Below, piece after piece: positions 9,501 through 16,186 of a DNA stretch of 20,512 nt (position 1 is the stretch's first letter; each line of letters opens with the position of its first letter). A program made the position numbers and the translations under genes. This stretch comes from Gracilaria caudata (lineage: Eukaryota; Rhodophyta; Florideophyceae; Gracilariales; Gracilariaceae). The stretch lies in contig JASCIV010000424.1 in NCBI GenBank assembly GCA_030374735.1, positions 1 to 20,512 on the forward strand, written 5' to 3'. The notes under the pieces were generated by a model. It was not told where the DNA came from. It searched no databases and worked only from the letters and a program-made list of their open reading frames with translations.

Positions 9501-12143
9501 AATCGCAATCCCATTTCTAAAGCAGTCCAGACACAGGGTTATTGTACTCGTGTCAGCAGGCGGCGCTTCTTCCAAGTTCAAGGATATCGCAGCTAACACC
9601 GGATACCATGCAGTCTCGAACATCAACCTCGCAAGATGGACATTGGTCGCTGTGTAGTAAGTATAATCTTGCGCCGGACGACGATTCTTTGCAAACAGTA
9701 CTTTAGTCTGGGCCATGAGCCTTTCGCTCTCTTCTTCAAACTGCTTTGCTCGCTGCGACGCATCCATTGCACTGGCTGCAGCGTTTAGAGCCTTCGAGTC
9801 TCCACCAGTCGAGTCCTTCTTATTTGAAGTAAGCCGAATTTCAGTAGTCGTAATACGATCATACAGGTTTCCCAAAAACTTGGGATCAAGGTCGCCCCCA
9901 TCGTTAATACCCCGATTGTTCTTGATAAAGTCTTCTTTGGTCATCTTATTTTTGATAGTGTCGTTGTGAGCATCCGTGTGCAACATGATGGTAGAATAAG
10001 CGAGAACATATGCTGCATCAGCATTGGCAAAAATTGTAGGGTTACACTCGCAATACCGCGACGCATACTTTTCCATGATACGATCAATCTTCTGCGCCTC
10101 ACCCGGAAGCCGAAAGCCGCTTAGATGCATTCGAAGTGCATTGTCAAATGTCATGTCAGTGAAATCATGCATATCGGTATACGCATGCATGACGTTGAGG
10201 CTAAAACTGCCAGAATCACCAAGATACTCACCGACCATAGTGGCATCGAGGTTTTCAGACTTGTGAAGGAATTCGGCCACTGCTTTGGGTTCCTGCTTCA
10301 AACGACCTTTCTTGACAAGATACTCAATGCCGCGCTTTGGCTTGGTATTGAACAGTGTAATACCGTGTGCAGTATCTCGTTTCGCTTTAAGCGTCTCTTC
10401 AAAACGCGTTGTATCCCTGTCATTCCCTTCGGAAATGACACCCACAACTGCAGCGCGCGATGTGGATCTGTTCAAACGCAAAGGAGATGACTTCTTATTC
10501 TCATCAGATGACTGACCTTCATCAAGCTTGTCATTGCTCACGGTGGCAATGCTGTCAGTGTCGCCCTTTTGAAGAGCTTCGTCGTCGGTGAGCTCACTTT
10601 GGGACTCTGACGGTACCGAATCCGAACTGAGGTCCTTGTTATACGCTTTAGACTGTTCAATTGGTTTTGACCACTCTCGTAGAGACCTGACAATCTGAGT
10701 GACAGAAGTGAGCGCCATCAGTTTAATATCCGGTTGGGCGGTTGTAGTCTGCAGCGTTCCGTTCGGTGTATCAACCTCTGCTTTGTTCTGTGCAGCAGTG
10801 GACACGACATTGCACAATCGCTCAAAGATCTTTGGAGACTCCATATCGCAATCGTAGTTGAGAAACAAGTCAGCCATGGTTTGTCTGTCAGAAGACAAAC
10901 GATTAAGAAGTGTGATTGCTCGCCGTTTACGCATGGCACCAGCAGTAGGTGACTCAAGGAAACGGAAAACAACAGTGTCAAACAGAGCACTGATTTCTGT
11001 TTTTAGCAGCGGTCGTAACGTGTCTTTTCGAAGTAGAATCTCGAATATGTCAAACGAGATGTCCATAACCTCCGCAGAGTTCCACATGCAGTTGACCAAA
11101 AGTGAAGGAGTTAGATAATGACGTAATGCATATATAAAGCGCTCTCCACCACGAAAAGCGGGACCACTGTTGGTTATAAGGTTGCGGATAAGTTCAAGCG
11201 AAAGCAACTTGGAGCGCAACGAAACTGCGTCAGAAGAATTATTGTCCACCACTTCCTTCGCTGAGAGCTTGCACAAAGCTCTGAACAACAGGTACGCGTC
11301 CTTTTGCAAGATGGTGGCGAAATGGGTATCTCCTTCCTCCGTGGCGTTCGGTACATCCAAGGCATTTCGATCGGCGGTAATCGATGACACCACCGACTCG
11401 TCCGCAGCAGTCTCGGCTTCCATGCGTCCGAACACAAGATTGAGCACTTGTGTAAGCGACACTCGCGCAGTAGTTCTGGTTCCGGGCGTGCGCGCATTGA
11501 GAAAGATGTTATAAATGGTACGCACTGCGGCTAGCAACGTGCCCTGATGCAGACCGGTGCTGGTGCGAGTGGCAGCAGTGAGCAAGGTTTGTACCATACG
11601 CAAATAGACATCCTCGTCTTTAACCTCCAGGCAGGCGCAGACCATGGCAACAACCTCATCCAAAGCACCGGGGCGCGCGTCCAGACGAATTTGAGTGGCG
11701 TCGGTAGTGGCACCGAGATGACCATATTCGAAAAGTCTGTGGATACAGTCCAGACAGGCGTCGACAATGGCAGTCTTCCTGGACTCGCATCCGTGTCGCA
11801 GAGCATCGACAACAAGCTCGGAAACAGCGCTGGGGTGGATCTTATCGGGGTGAGAAGCGATCTCTGCGGCGGCAGCATCGAAAGCATCTCTCAGTGGACG
11901 GTGCTTCCTGCCGGCGGCAGCCTTCTCCACACGCACATGAAAGCGAGCAAACAGCTGCGCAAAAGCAGCAAGGTCGCCGGGTCGAACAACCAACAGATGG
12001 TCAGCGGTGGGGGAGAGCTGCATGGGACTGGAGGGCGGCGAGGCTTCTACAGAAGCGTCGATGGCGTGCACGATGGGGACGTCATCGAGCGGCGGTTGGG
12101 GTGGTGGCAGTTGTGGGAGTGTTTGCGGCGAGGGGGACGACAT
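6543..12143 (-). CDS. BIG/Sec7-type Arf guanine-nucleotide exchange factor
   Basis: Large ArfGEF that loads GTP on Arf GTPases at the trans-Golgi/endosome (family knowledge). The 1866-residue length fits the BIG/Sec7p group. A DCB-like region occupies about 50-250. The HUS box 'NYDCD' is at 429-433. The Sec7 domain (about 582-772) has the 'FRLPGEAQKIDR' motif with the catalytic glutamic finger E682 and motif 2 ending 'NRGIN'. HDS-type helical repeats follow, including 'NIKSGW' at 1197-1202. Acidic, Ser-rich linkers lie at 505-555 and 975-1040. Y716, S717, D724 and M734 match the residues that make Sec7 domains brefeldin A-sensitive. The ATG at 12143 precedes a Pro-rich leader. The 5.6-kb gene is uninterrupted. 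It shares its upstream interval with tRNA-Ala and Nup50. GBF/GNOM is less likely because the HUS-to-HDS layout and motifs fit BIG. Confidence 0.93.
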   Translation of the reverse strand: MSSPSPQTLPQLPPPQPPLDDVPIVHAIDASVEASPPSSPMQLSPTADHLLVVRPGDLAAFAQLFARFHVRVEKAAAGRKHRPLRDAFDAAAAEIASHPDKIHPSAVSELVVDALRHGCESRKTAIVDACLDCIHRLFEYGHLGATTDATQIRLDARPGALDEVVAMVCACLEVKDEDVYLRMVQTLLTAATRTSTGLHQGTLLAAVRTIYNIFLNARTPGTRTTARVSLTQVLNLVFGRMEAETAADESVVSSITADRNALDVPNATEEGDTHFATILQKDAYLLFRALCKLSAKEVVDNNSSDAVSLRSKLLSLELIRNLITNSGPAFRGGERFIYALRHYLTPSLLVNCMWNSAEVMDISFDIFEILLRKDTLRPLLKTEISALFDTVVFRFLESPTAGAMRKRRAITLLNRLSSDRQTMADLFLNYDCDMESPKIFERLCNVVSTAAQNKAEVDTPNGTLQTTTAQPDIKLMALTSVTQIVRSLREWSKPIEQSKAYNKDLSSDSVPSESQSELTDDEALQKGDTDSIATVSNDKLDEGQSSDENKKSSPLRLNRSTSRAAVVGVISEGNDRDTTRFEETLKAKRDTAHGITLFNTKPKRGIEYLVKKGRLKQEPKAVAEFLHKSENLDATMVGEYLGDSGSFSLNVMHAYTDMHDFTDMTFDNALRMHLSGFRLPGEAQKIDRIMEKYASRYCECNPTIFANADAAYVLAYSTIMLHTDAHNDTIKNKMTKEDFIKNNRGINDGGDLDPKFLGNLYDRITTTEIRLTSNKKDSTGGDSKALNAAASAMDASQRAKQFEEESERLMAQTKVLFAKNRRPAQDYTYYTATNVHLARLMFETAWYPVLAAISLNLEEAPPADTSTITLCLDCFRNGIAIASTFSIATSKSAFVSSLAKFTHLHSISEMRPKNVECIRMILAIAALEGNNLGEQWVLIVRAISQLEQVRAVASGNPSKFILQKEPLKGVTNTALNDRNGTLHAHKSTGTITVESRGDTPDMLLSPTTNARRNSGTRPSLSDGNIQRSGNTMQRIDPKAASMASTIAENEIERIFSNSSKLSPNGVADFCHALCTVALEELSESPGPRIFCVQKIVEMAYYNMESRTRLEWGRIWEQMGRFFASAMCHSNRNVALYAIDALRQLASKFLEKDELSNFSFQRSFLKPFETCFSKSKVVQIREFVLSCVSQLVHARAHNIKSGWRSVFGVLALAADDKVDKIMKTGWEIVDSVARKYVGSIDEVYVDAITGITAYTRTAISTDVPIAAINLLSGTCASSLAEGKALSYLRVQRAENDNDKNDTEDLEIWFTADTEAHIGSWFPILTGLAAALQDERPQVRTAASAGLFRVLENHGGHFSPSLWVLIFRGVLSPVFDDVGYLSSSSDRIEGAAIEQWATTTGSVSMKSLVDIFVQHISVTRELLQDLLDIIRRWVLQETEIIAREGMFVLDRLLRAVGSSLTSEDWGLVVKHVHLLFVDTIPHEILGPGASSSSPVSEKSFDTKESKELNGVLNHASNHGEPEHVPNGKLEEANESEKNDTTGNTDDRAEPADGEDSEPRRVRFKVVRAKCVVQLQLIQLAQELVVWFYKGLSTSDVLSLGESLSLSYLFAHNFNANIDLRFTLWRTGFMNQVPNLLMQETKGLMAYLRLLFWLYLDPNRADDKERTEKKVMTLCEGVLRNYINACEESQLNADSEERREVTAFSAVICFIVNGMMQMSYEQFEKHLPSLYSILLDLLDGADDNEVRNCVTRLFRARIAPTSWRPGSSSNGPGHSHSLLVAHPQLPGEMRERIVRTKVGVDIGPNVSDDICKALRKVCGVDTVLPISSDKSDSFKVVCAAPDEMLIAGVMGVSAVKAAFVEPPDSTLLD

Positions 12144-12400
12144 TGTGCGCGCATTGGCGCTGGGGTGTGGAGGGTAAGATAAGATAGCAGGGTGTGAGGC
12201 GCGTGGAGAGGGGTTTGGGGAAAGGGGACGGCGCCCGACACGGAGCTTTTGTTGTGTGTGTCAGCTGCAGCAGCGCATGTGGATGAGGACGTGCCTGGGA
12301 GTGCCCCACGCCAAATGCACAGCACCTCAAGTTGCACCAATTTTTGCACAGCGCCTGCAATTGAAAGCGCCAGCGAGTCGACCAAAAACAAGATCACTGT
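12144..12400. other. ArfGEF upstream region; no gene seen
   Basis: This interval separates the ArfGEF start from the tRNA and must contain the ArfGEF promoter and 5' UTR. It is G-rich on the plus strand near 12155-12240. I see no TATA box or reading frame that can be supported. Confidence 0.4.
12384..12388 (-). terminator. Pol III terminator (T5) of tRNA-Ala
   Basis: A run of five A on the plus strand (TTTTT on the tRNA strand) lies 12 bases beyond the tRNA 3' end. Oligo-T within about 20 bases of the mature end is the usual RNA polymerase III stop. Confidence 0.65.
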
Positions 12401-12473
12401 TGGACCTGCCGGGCTTCGATCCCGGTACCTCTCGTATGCGAAACGAGCACTCTACCAATTGAGCTACAGGCCC
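12401..12473 (-). tRNA. tRNA-Ala (anticodon CGC)
   Basis: A 73-base cloverleaf decodes GCG alanine codons. The acceptor arms GGGCCTG and CAGGTCC pair fully and include the G3-U70 wobble that identifies alanine tRNAs. The D-arm is GTAGCTCAATTGGTAGAGTGC. The anticodon stem CTCGT/ACGAG encloses TTCGCAT, with CGC at 12438-12440. The T-stem is CCGGG/CCCGG around ATCGAAG; A at position 54 is typical of eukaryotic tRNA-Ala. The discriminator base is A, CCA is not encoded and there is no intron, all consistent with a nuclear gene. It is transcribed toward the ArfGEF gene from inside the divergent ArfGEF/Nup50 interval. Confidence 0.97.
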
Positions 12474-12698
12474 GACCACAACATGCTGTAACTCCTATTT
12501 TCAGCGCTATTTAATTCACTTGCGCGTCAGATCCCAATGTCTAAAATCCAAAGAGCGAAATCTCTGCAAACACAATCACCGCCTTTAAAAAATCATCAAG
12601 CTTCGCTTCGTCCCCCTCGCCCACCAACCGAAACCCCGCCCACACCCCCGTTCCTCCACTACACAAATCGCCTCCCCAACCAACCGAACCCGCCCGCA

Positions 12699-14048
12699 AT
12701 GAAGCGAGCCGCGGAGCACCAGCTCACGCGCGAAGAACTCGACGCCGGCACCGACGAAGCCGTCTCCGAAAACCCCTCTCACTTCGAGCGCGCCGCGCCC
12801 GATGTGCTAGCAAAGCGCCGCATCTTGAAAGTGCGGCGCGGCCTCGCCACACAGCCGTCGCAAACGCCCGCCGCCAAACCGAATCCGTTCGCGGCGCTTC
12901 AGGTGCCCAAGGCGCCCGTCGTCGCGTCGGCACCGCCGGCACCGCCGGCGCCGCAGTCTGCGCCAAGCGACAAGGTTGAGGACGCCGCCGCCGCAAAAGC
13001 GCCGGACGTAGCGCGCGAGCCATCCGAAGACACGCCGCAGTCGAACGCGCCGCCACCCGCCAGCTCTGGCGCCGATGCAGCTGATGTGAGTGCGCCACCG
13101 CCGCCCAAGCCGGCGCAGACGTCTGTGCCGGACGCGCCGACACAGACAGCGACTGCCGTTGAAGCGGAGTCAGCGCCACCAACAGTAGACAAGCCGCACA
13201 GTGCCAAAGCTGAAAGCGCTGATAAAAAGGACGAAAAAGCGGCGCACGAGCACGCACACAGTGCCGAAGCGGACGCGAGTGACAAGCGTGTTTCGGCCGC
13301 CGTGCCGTCGGTGGTGACAGAGAATGCGGTGGACGACGAAAAAGCGAAGCAGCAGGCTGAAAGTTCGTCTGCGAAACAAAATGGCACTGCTGTCGCAAAG
13401 AGCGAAAGCGACAATGTCGCCGAAAAGGAAAGCGGCGAAAACGCCACTGCTGCGGAAAGTGAGGACTCGAAGCGCGCTGCGGTGAACGCTGGTGAGACGG
13501 CTCACGGCGCGAAGACATACACCAAACCGGGTTCAAAACCGGCCATCATATTTGGTGGCATTGGTTCGAGCAACATCAAATCGTTTGCTACGGCGGCAAA
13601 GGCGGATGCGTCGTTCAAGTTCAACTCGGACAGTGTGGCTACGCTCGCTTCTCATGCTCAGTCACACGAATTCAAGGAACAGCCGGTGCATTCCGGCGAG
13701 GAAGAGGAGGAAACGTTGTTTCGCGTGCGCGCAAAGCTGTACAGTTTGGAAGGTGAATCGGATAAGATGCGTTGGAAGGAGTGCGGAGTGGGGGCGCTGA
13801 AGATGAATCAACACAAGCAGAATCAACGGGTGAGACTGTTGATGCGTTCTGAAGGCGTTTTACGGGTTGTGCTGAACACGCCGTTGTTAAAACACGTGAA
13901 GCTTGACAGGGCTACGGATCGCTCGATTCGGTTCCAAGGATATGACCAACGAACGTCAAAGTGCTATCTGCTACGGTTTGCGACTCGGGACGCGTGCGCC
14001 GAGTTCATCGCGGCGGTAGACAAGTGGAAGGAAAGCTTGGACAAGTGA
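12699..14048 (+). CDS. NUP50: Nup50-like nucleoporin with Ran-binding domain
   Basis: Probable nuclear-basket nucleoporin of the Nup50/Npap60 type, which binds importin-alpha and Ran-GTP and helps recycle import complexes. The 449-residue protein starts 'MKRAAEHQLTREELD' and continues to 'FERAAPDVLAKRRILKVRRG' (about 28-48), the basic importin-alpha-binding leader typical of Nup50 and closest in feel to plant versions. A long Ala/Pro/Glu/Lys-rich disordered middle holds 'NPFAAL' and a single 'FG'. A RanBP1-type domain fills about 338-446, with 'WKECGVGALKM' and 'GVLRVVLN'. An in-frame ATG at 12537 would add 54 Pro-rich residues. I prefer 12699 because the family leader begins exactly there and a TTTAAAAAA element (12584-12592) lies between the two ATGs. 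AATAAA follows the stop by 45 bases. Confidence 0.88.
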   Translation: MKRAAEHQLTREELDAGTDEAVSENPSHFERAAPDVLAKRRILKVRRGLATQPSQTPAAKPNPFAALQVPKAPVVASAPPAPPAPQSAPSDKVEDAAAAKAPDVAREPSEDTPQSNAPPPASSGADAADVSAPPPPKPAQTSVPDAPTQTATAVEAESAPPTVDKPHSAKAESADKKDEKAAHEHAHSAEADASDKRVSAAVPSVVTENAVDDEKAKQQAESSSAKQNGTAVAKSESDNVAEKESGENATAAESEDSKRAAVNAGETAHGAKTYTKPGSKPAIIFGGIGSSNIKSFATAAKADASFKFNSDSVATLASHAQSHEFKEQPVHSGEEEEETLFRVRAKLYSLEGESDKMRWKECGVGALKMNQHKQNQRVRLLMRSEGVLRVVLNTPLLKHVKLDRATDRSIRFQGYDQRTSKCYLLRFATRDACAEFIAAVDKWKESLDK

Positions 14049-14093
14049 GAGATGCGGGTTGCACGTGCAGGGTTGGGAGCGTTGAGTGCGAAG

Positions 14094-14099
14094 AATAAA
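14094..14099 (+). promoter_or_regulatory. Poly(A) signal (AATAAA) of Nup50 gene
   Basis: Canonical AATAAA hexamer 45 bases after the Nup50-like stop codon on the same strand. Position and orientation fit a 3' UTR signal; use is inferred. Confidence 0.4.
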
Positions 14100-14255
14100 G
14101 AGCTACGTGTAATATTCTCGACGGCGCACATGTGAGCTGGCGATGGTCATCGCCATGATGGAGTCTCGAAGCTTGAACGTGAGCAAGCGAGCGGTGGCGT
14201 GTGGTTTTAAAGCAGCGCGCTGGTGAGATACAAACGATATTTTGCACGCAGCACG

Positions 14256-14579
14256 ATGGCTGCGGCGGCGCGCCAGCCGGTGGAAAGTGCGCGCGACAAG
14301 ATGTGTACGCGCCAAAGCGGCGGAACATGGAACACGAAGCAAAAGCTCAAGGCGGCGGTGGCGGCGGCGGGGCGGAACAAGCGCCACCTCGGTGGAGCTT
14401 ATCGTGCGCGCAACGCGCTACGCACTGGAAACCGCGGACGGCGCGCACGCGCGCAACATCATGAGGTCGGCGTGACTGAGGGTATGTACACGGTGTGTAG
14501 TACACACGCGTTGTGGCTGCTCTCTTTCGGTGAATATGGCGCGCTGCGTGCACTACGTGTATCAGCGGCGCCCAATTGA
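14256..14579 (+). CDS. Possible small basic protein (107 aa), unrecognised
   Basis: An ATG in good context (ACGATGG) opens a 107-codon frame. The first two-thirds are rich in Arg, Lys and Ala ('RNKRHLGGAYRARNAL', 'RGRRARAQHH'), and the last third is hydrophobic. An AATAAA (14596-14601) starts 16 bases after the stop, which is the main reason to list it. I recognise no family. GC-rich DNA readily yields frames of this length with Arg/Ala-rich products, so this may be chance. A short gene or a stretch of noncoding transcript are both possible. Confidence 0.22.
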   Translation: MAAAARQPVESARDKMCTRQSGGTWNTKQKLKAAVAAAGRNKRHLGGAYRARNALRTGNRGRRARAQHHEVGVTEGMYTVCSTHALWLLSFGEYGALRALRVSAAPN

Positions 14580-14758
14580 GCAGCACGCGGCGTTTAATAA
14601 ACACGCGCCACGTCTCGAGTGGCAAATAAGACATGCTGTCACGCCGAACGCGCTCTCCAAAAGCATCACGCGAATAGATCAGTTGTGTCATTTTGCGGCG
14701 CGCTCGCTGCACATGCGCAGTGCGCGCGCTCCCGCGCTTCCCAACGCGCGGCACGCCT

Positions 14759-14781
14759 CCCCCCCTCCCCCCACCTCCCCC
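14759..14781 (-). other. G-quadruplex-prone run on the minus strand
   Basis: Three long C runs on the plus strand (7, 6 and 5 bases, with single-base or short spacers) give G5, G6 and G7 tracts on the minus strand. The longest can be split to supply a fourth G3 tract. This fits a quadruplex-forming motif; folding is inferred. Confidence 0.5.
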
Positions 14782-15226
14782 GCGCGTCGCGCTGTAGCTG
14801 ACCAATTCCAGAACGCGCTTCGTGCTGCAGTACCTCCTTTGTGCGCGCACTTTTGCTGCACCGCGCGCCACTGCTCGTGTGCTCGTGCCAACACAACCCG
14901 CGGAGACTCACAGTGCTGTTTCGTTCTTTGTACTGTAGTTGATACGCGCCTTGGCTGAGCTGCTCAGCTGGTCCACCGCCCTCTACTCACCGTGCGCGCG
15001 CCTCTCGAGTTTGTGCGAGCGTTCGAAAGAGCCCCCCCATTTCCTCTCTTTTATTTCAGCACGTGTGCCTATTCTGGGCTCCATGTTCATACAGCAATGG
15101 TGCTGCTTTGCTTCGCTCACGATCTGCACTGAGCACGATCAATAAATAGCAAGCGCATTACACACCTCGAGACGCCAGCAGGATGAAGCTTGCCGCGCGC
15201 GCTGCTGCGTCGCACGACAAGCCGAG

Positions 15227-15279
15227 GTTGCATGCAGTGCTGCTGCCATCCCGACGATAGCAGCAGCACTGCATGCAAC
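15227..15279. repeat. Perfect 20-bp inverted repeat (strong hairpin)
   Basis: The arms at 15227-15246 and 15260-15279 are exact reverse complements over 20 bases. Inside, one C-A mismatch is followed by three more pairs and a five-base loop (CCGAC). The transcript of either strand would fold into a stable hairpin of about 53 nt. It lies in the noncoding interval between the Nup50 and zinc-finger genes. Possible roles include a small-RNA precursor, a protein-binding palindrome or a relic of a miniature transposon; none can be chosen from the sequence. Confidence 0.95.
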
Positions 15280-15704
15280 TCCAACCGCGGAGTTTGTGTG
15301 GAGTTTGACGCGTCTAACGACGCCCGTCTTTTGACAGCGCAAAGCACACCGCTAATCCAACACTGTCGGTTGTTGGCCCACCACCGCGGTGCACACGCCC
15401 CAGAACACATGCTTAAAAAGCAAAAGTTCTGAGAGAATGTTTTGAAGCTCTTCCAGGTGCCACGCGCGCGTGCGCGTGAGACCGCGATGCGCCCGTCACA
15501 CGCTGCACAGAAGCTGCTCGTGACACGTCCGTCACGAGATTTACATCTTTGCCCGCAAACACTAAATCCATCCACATGCGAACACGTCCGCCGCCGTTGA
15601 CTGCATCTCCAAACGCGCTCACAACCAACGCTTCTAATTCGCAACCGCCGTGCGCGTGTGGTCACCACCGTGTTGGCGCTTAGGGCGGTCGTGGCCATGG
15701 TGTC

Positions 15705-15746
15705 GGCCACGATCGTGGAACCATGAGCGCTTCCACGATCGTCGCC
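15705..15746. repeat. Second inverted repeat (12 bp + 3 bp stem)
   Basis: The arms ACGATCGTGGAA (15709-15720) and TTCCACGATCGT (15731-15742) pair perfectly around a ten-base loop. After one mismatch, three more G-C pairs extend the stem outward. It lies about 430 bp from the first hairpin and 440 bp upstream of the zinc-finger start codon. Confidence 0.9.
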
Positions 15747-16173
15747 AGCGTCATCGCCGCCACGTTCATCGCCATGTTCCGAGCCCACGCTGCGACGCTT
15801 GACGCACGAGATATGCCTCTCATAGAGCGCGGGCAGCGCCGCGAGAGGGGGAACTGTCCACACATTTCACCAGCCCCAGTCCACTGCTGCGCTGTGCTCT
15901 CGAGTTTTTGCAATCGTGCGCTCTTACCCGCCAGATAGCGCACAGTTTTGGGCGCTCGATGCCGCACACTTGAACAACAAACTAGTCGGCGGTGCATGTG
16001 CTATCGATCCGTCCCGCAGGTGTGTGACCGACACCTCTCAACGCACGAGACACAAACCAACTGTTCTGTACCATTCGCGCGCATCGCTGATCTCGTTCCA
16101 GTGTTGCGCTCGTGCTGCGAAGCATAACACTATTTTTGTTCGTTCGCCGCCGGAACGTGCGCAACTGTACGAC

Positions 16174-16181
16174 TATTTAAA
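16174..16181 (+). promoter_or_regulatory. TATA-like element abutting the zinc-finger start codon
   Basis: TATTTAAA sits five bases before the ATG at 16187. If it acted as a TATA box, transcription would normally begin some 25-30 bases downstream, inside the annotated coding region. It may simply be part of an AT-rich 5' UTR. Confidence 0.25.
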
Positions 16182-16186
16182 GCACG

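Larger units (their letters stand above)
14580..16186. other. GC-rich intergenic interval with hairpins; no supported gene
   Basis: About 1.6 kb upstream of the zinc-finger gene. It contains a C-rich run (14759-14781), two strong inverted repeats (15227-15279 and 15705-15746) and a TATA-like site at its right edge. The longest frame, on the minus strand at 15117-15863, starts with GTG, has no recognisable domain and spans both hairpins, so I do not call it a gene. An unrecognised noncoding RNA gene is possible. Confidence 0.4.

Noticed and set aside
12724..13536. Long minus-strand frames opposite the Nup50 gene
   Set aside because: Arg/Pro/Ala-rich antisense products of a GC-rich, low-complexity coding region; the plus-strand frame has clear Nup50 and RanBD motifs.
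14138..14153. Small palindrome GGCGATG-GT-CATCGCC after the Nup50 gene
   Set aside because: A 7-bp stem with a two-base loop is too short to stand out in GC-rich DNA.
15117..15863. 248-codon minus-strand frame in the gap before the zinc-finger gene
   Set aside because: It starts with GTG, has no recognisable domain and a composition typical of chance frames in GC-rich DNA, and spans both hairpins.
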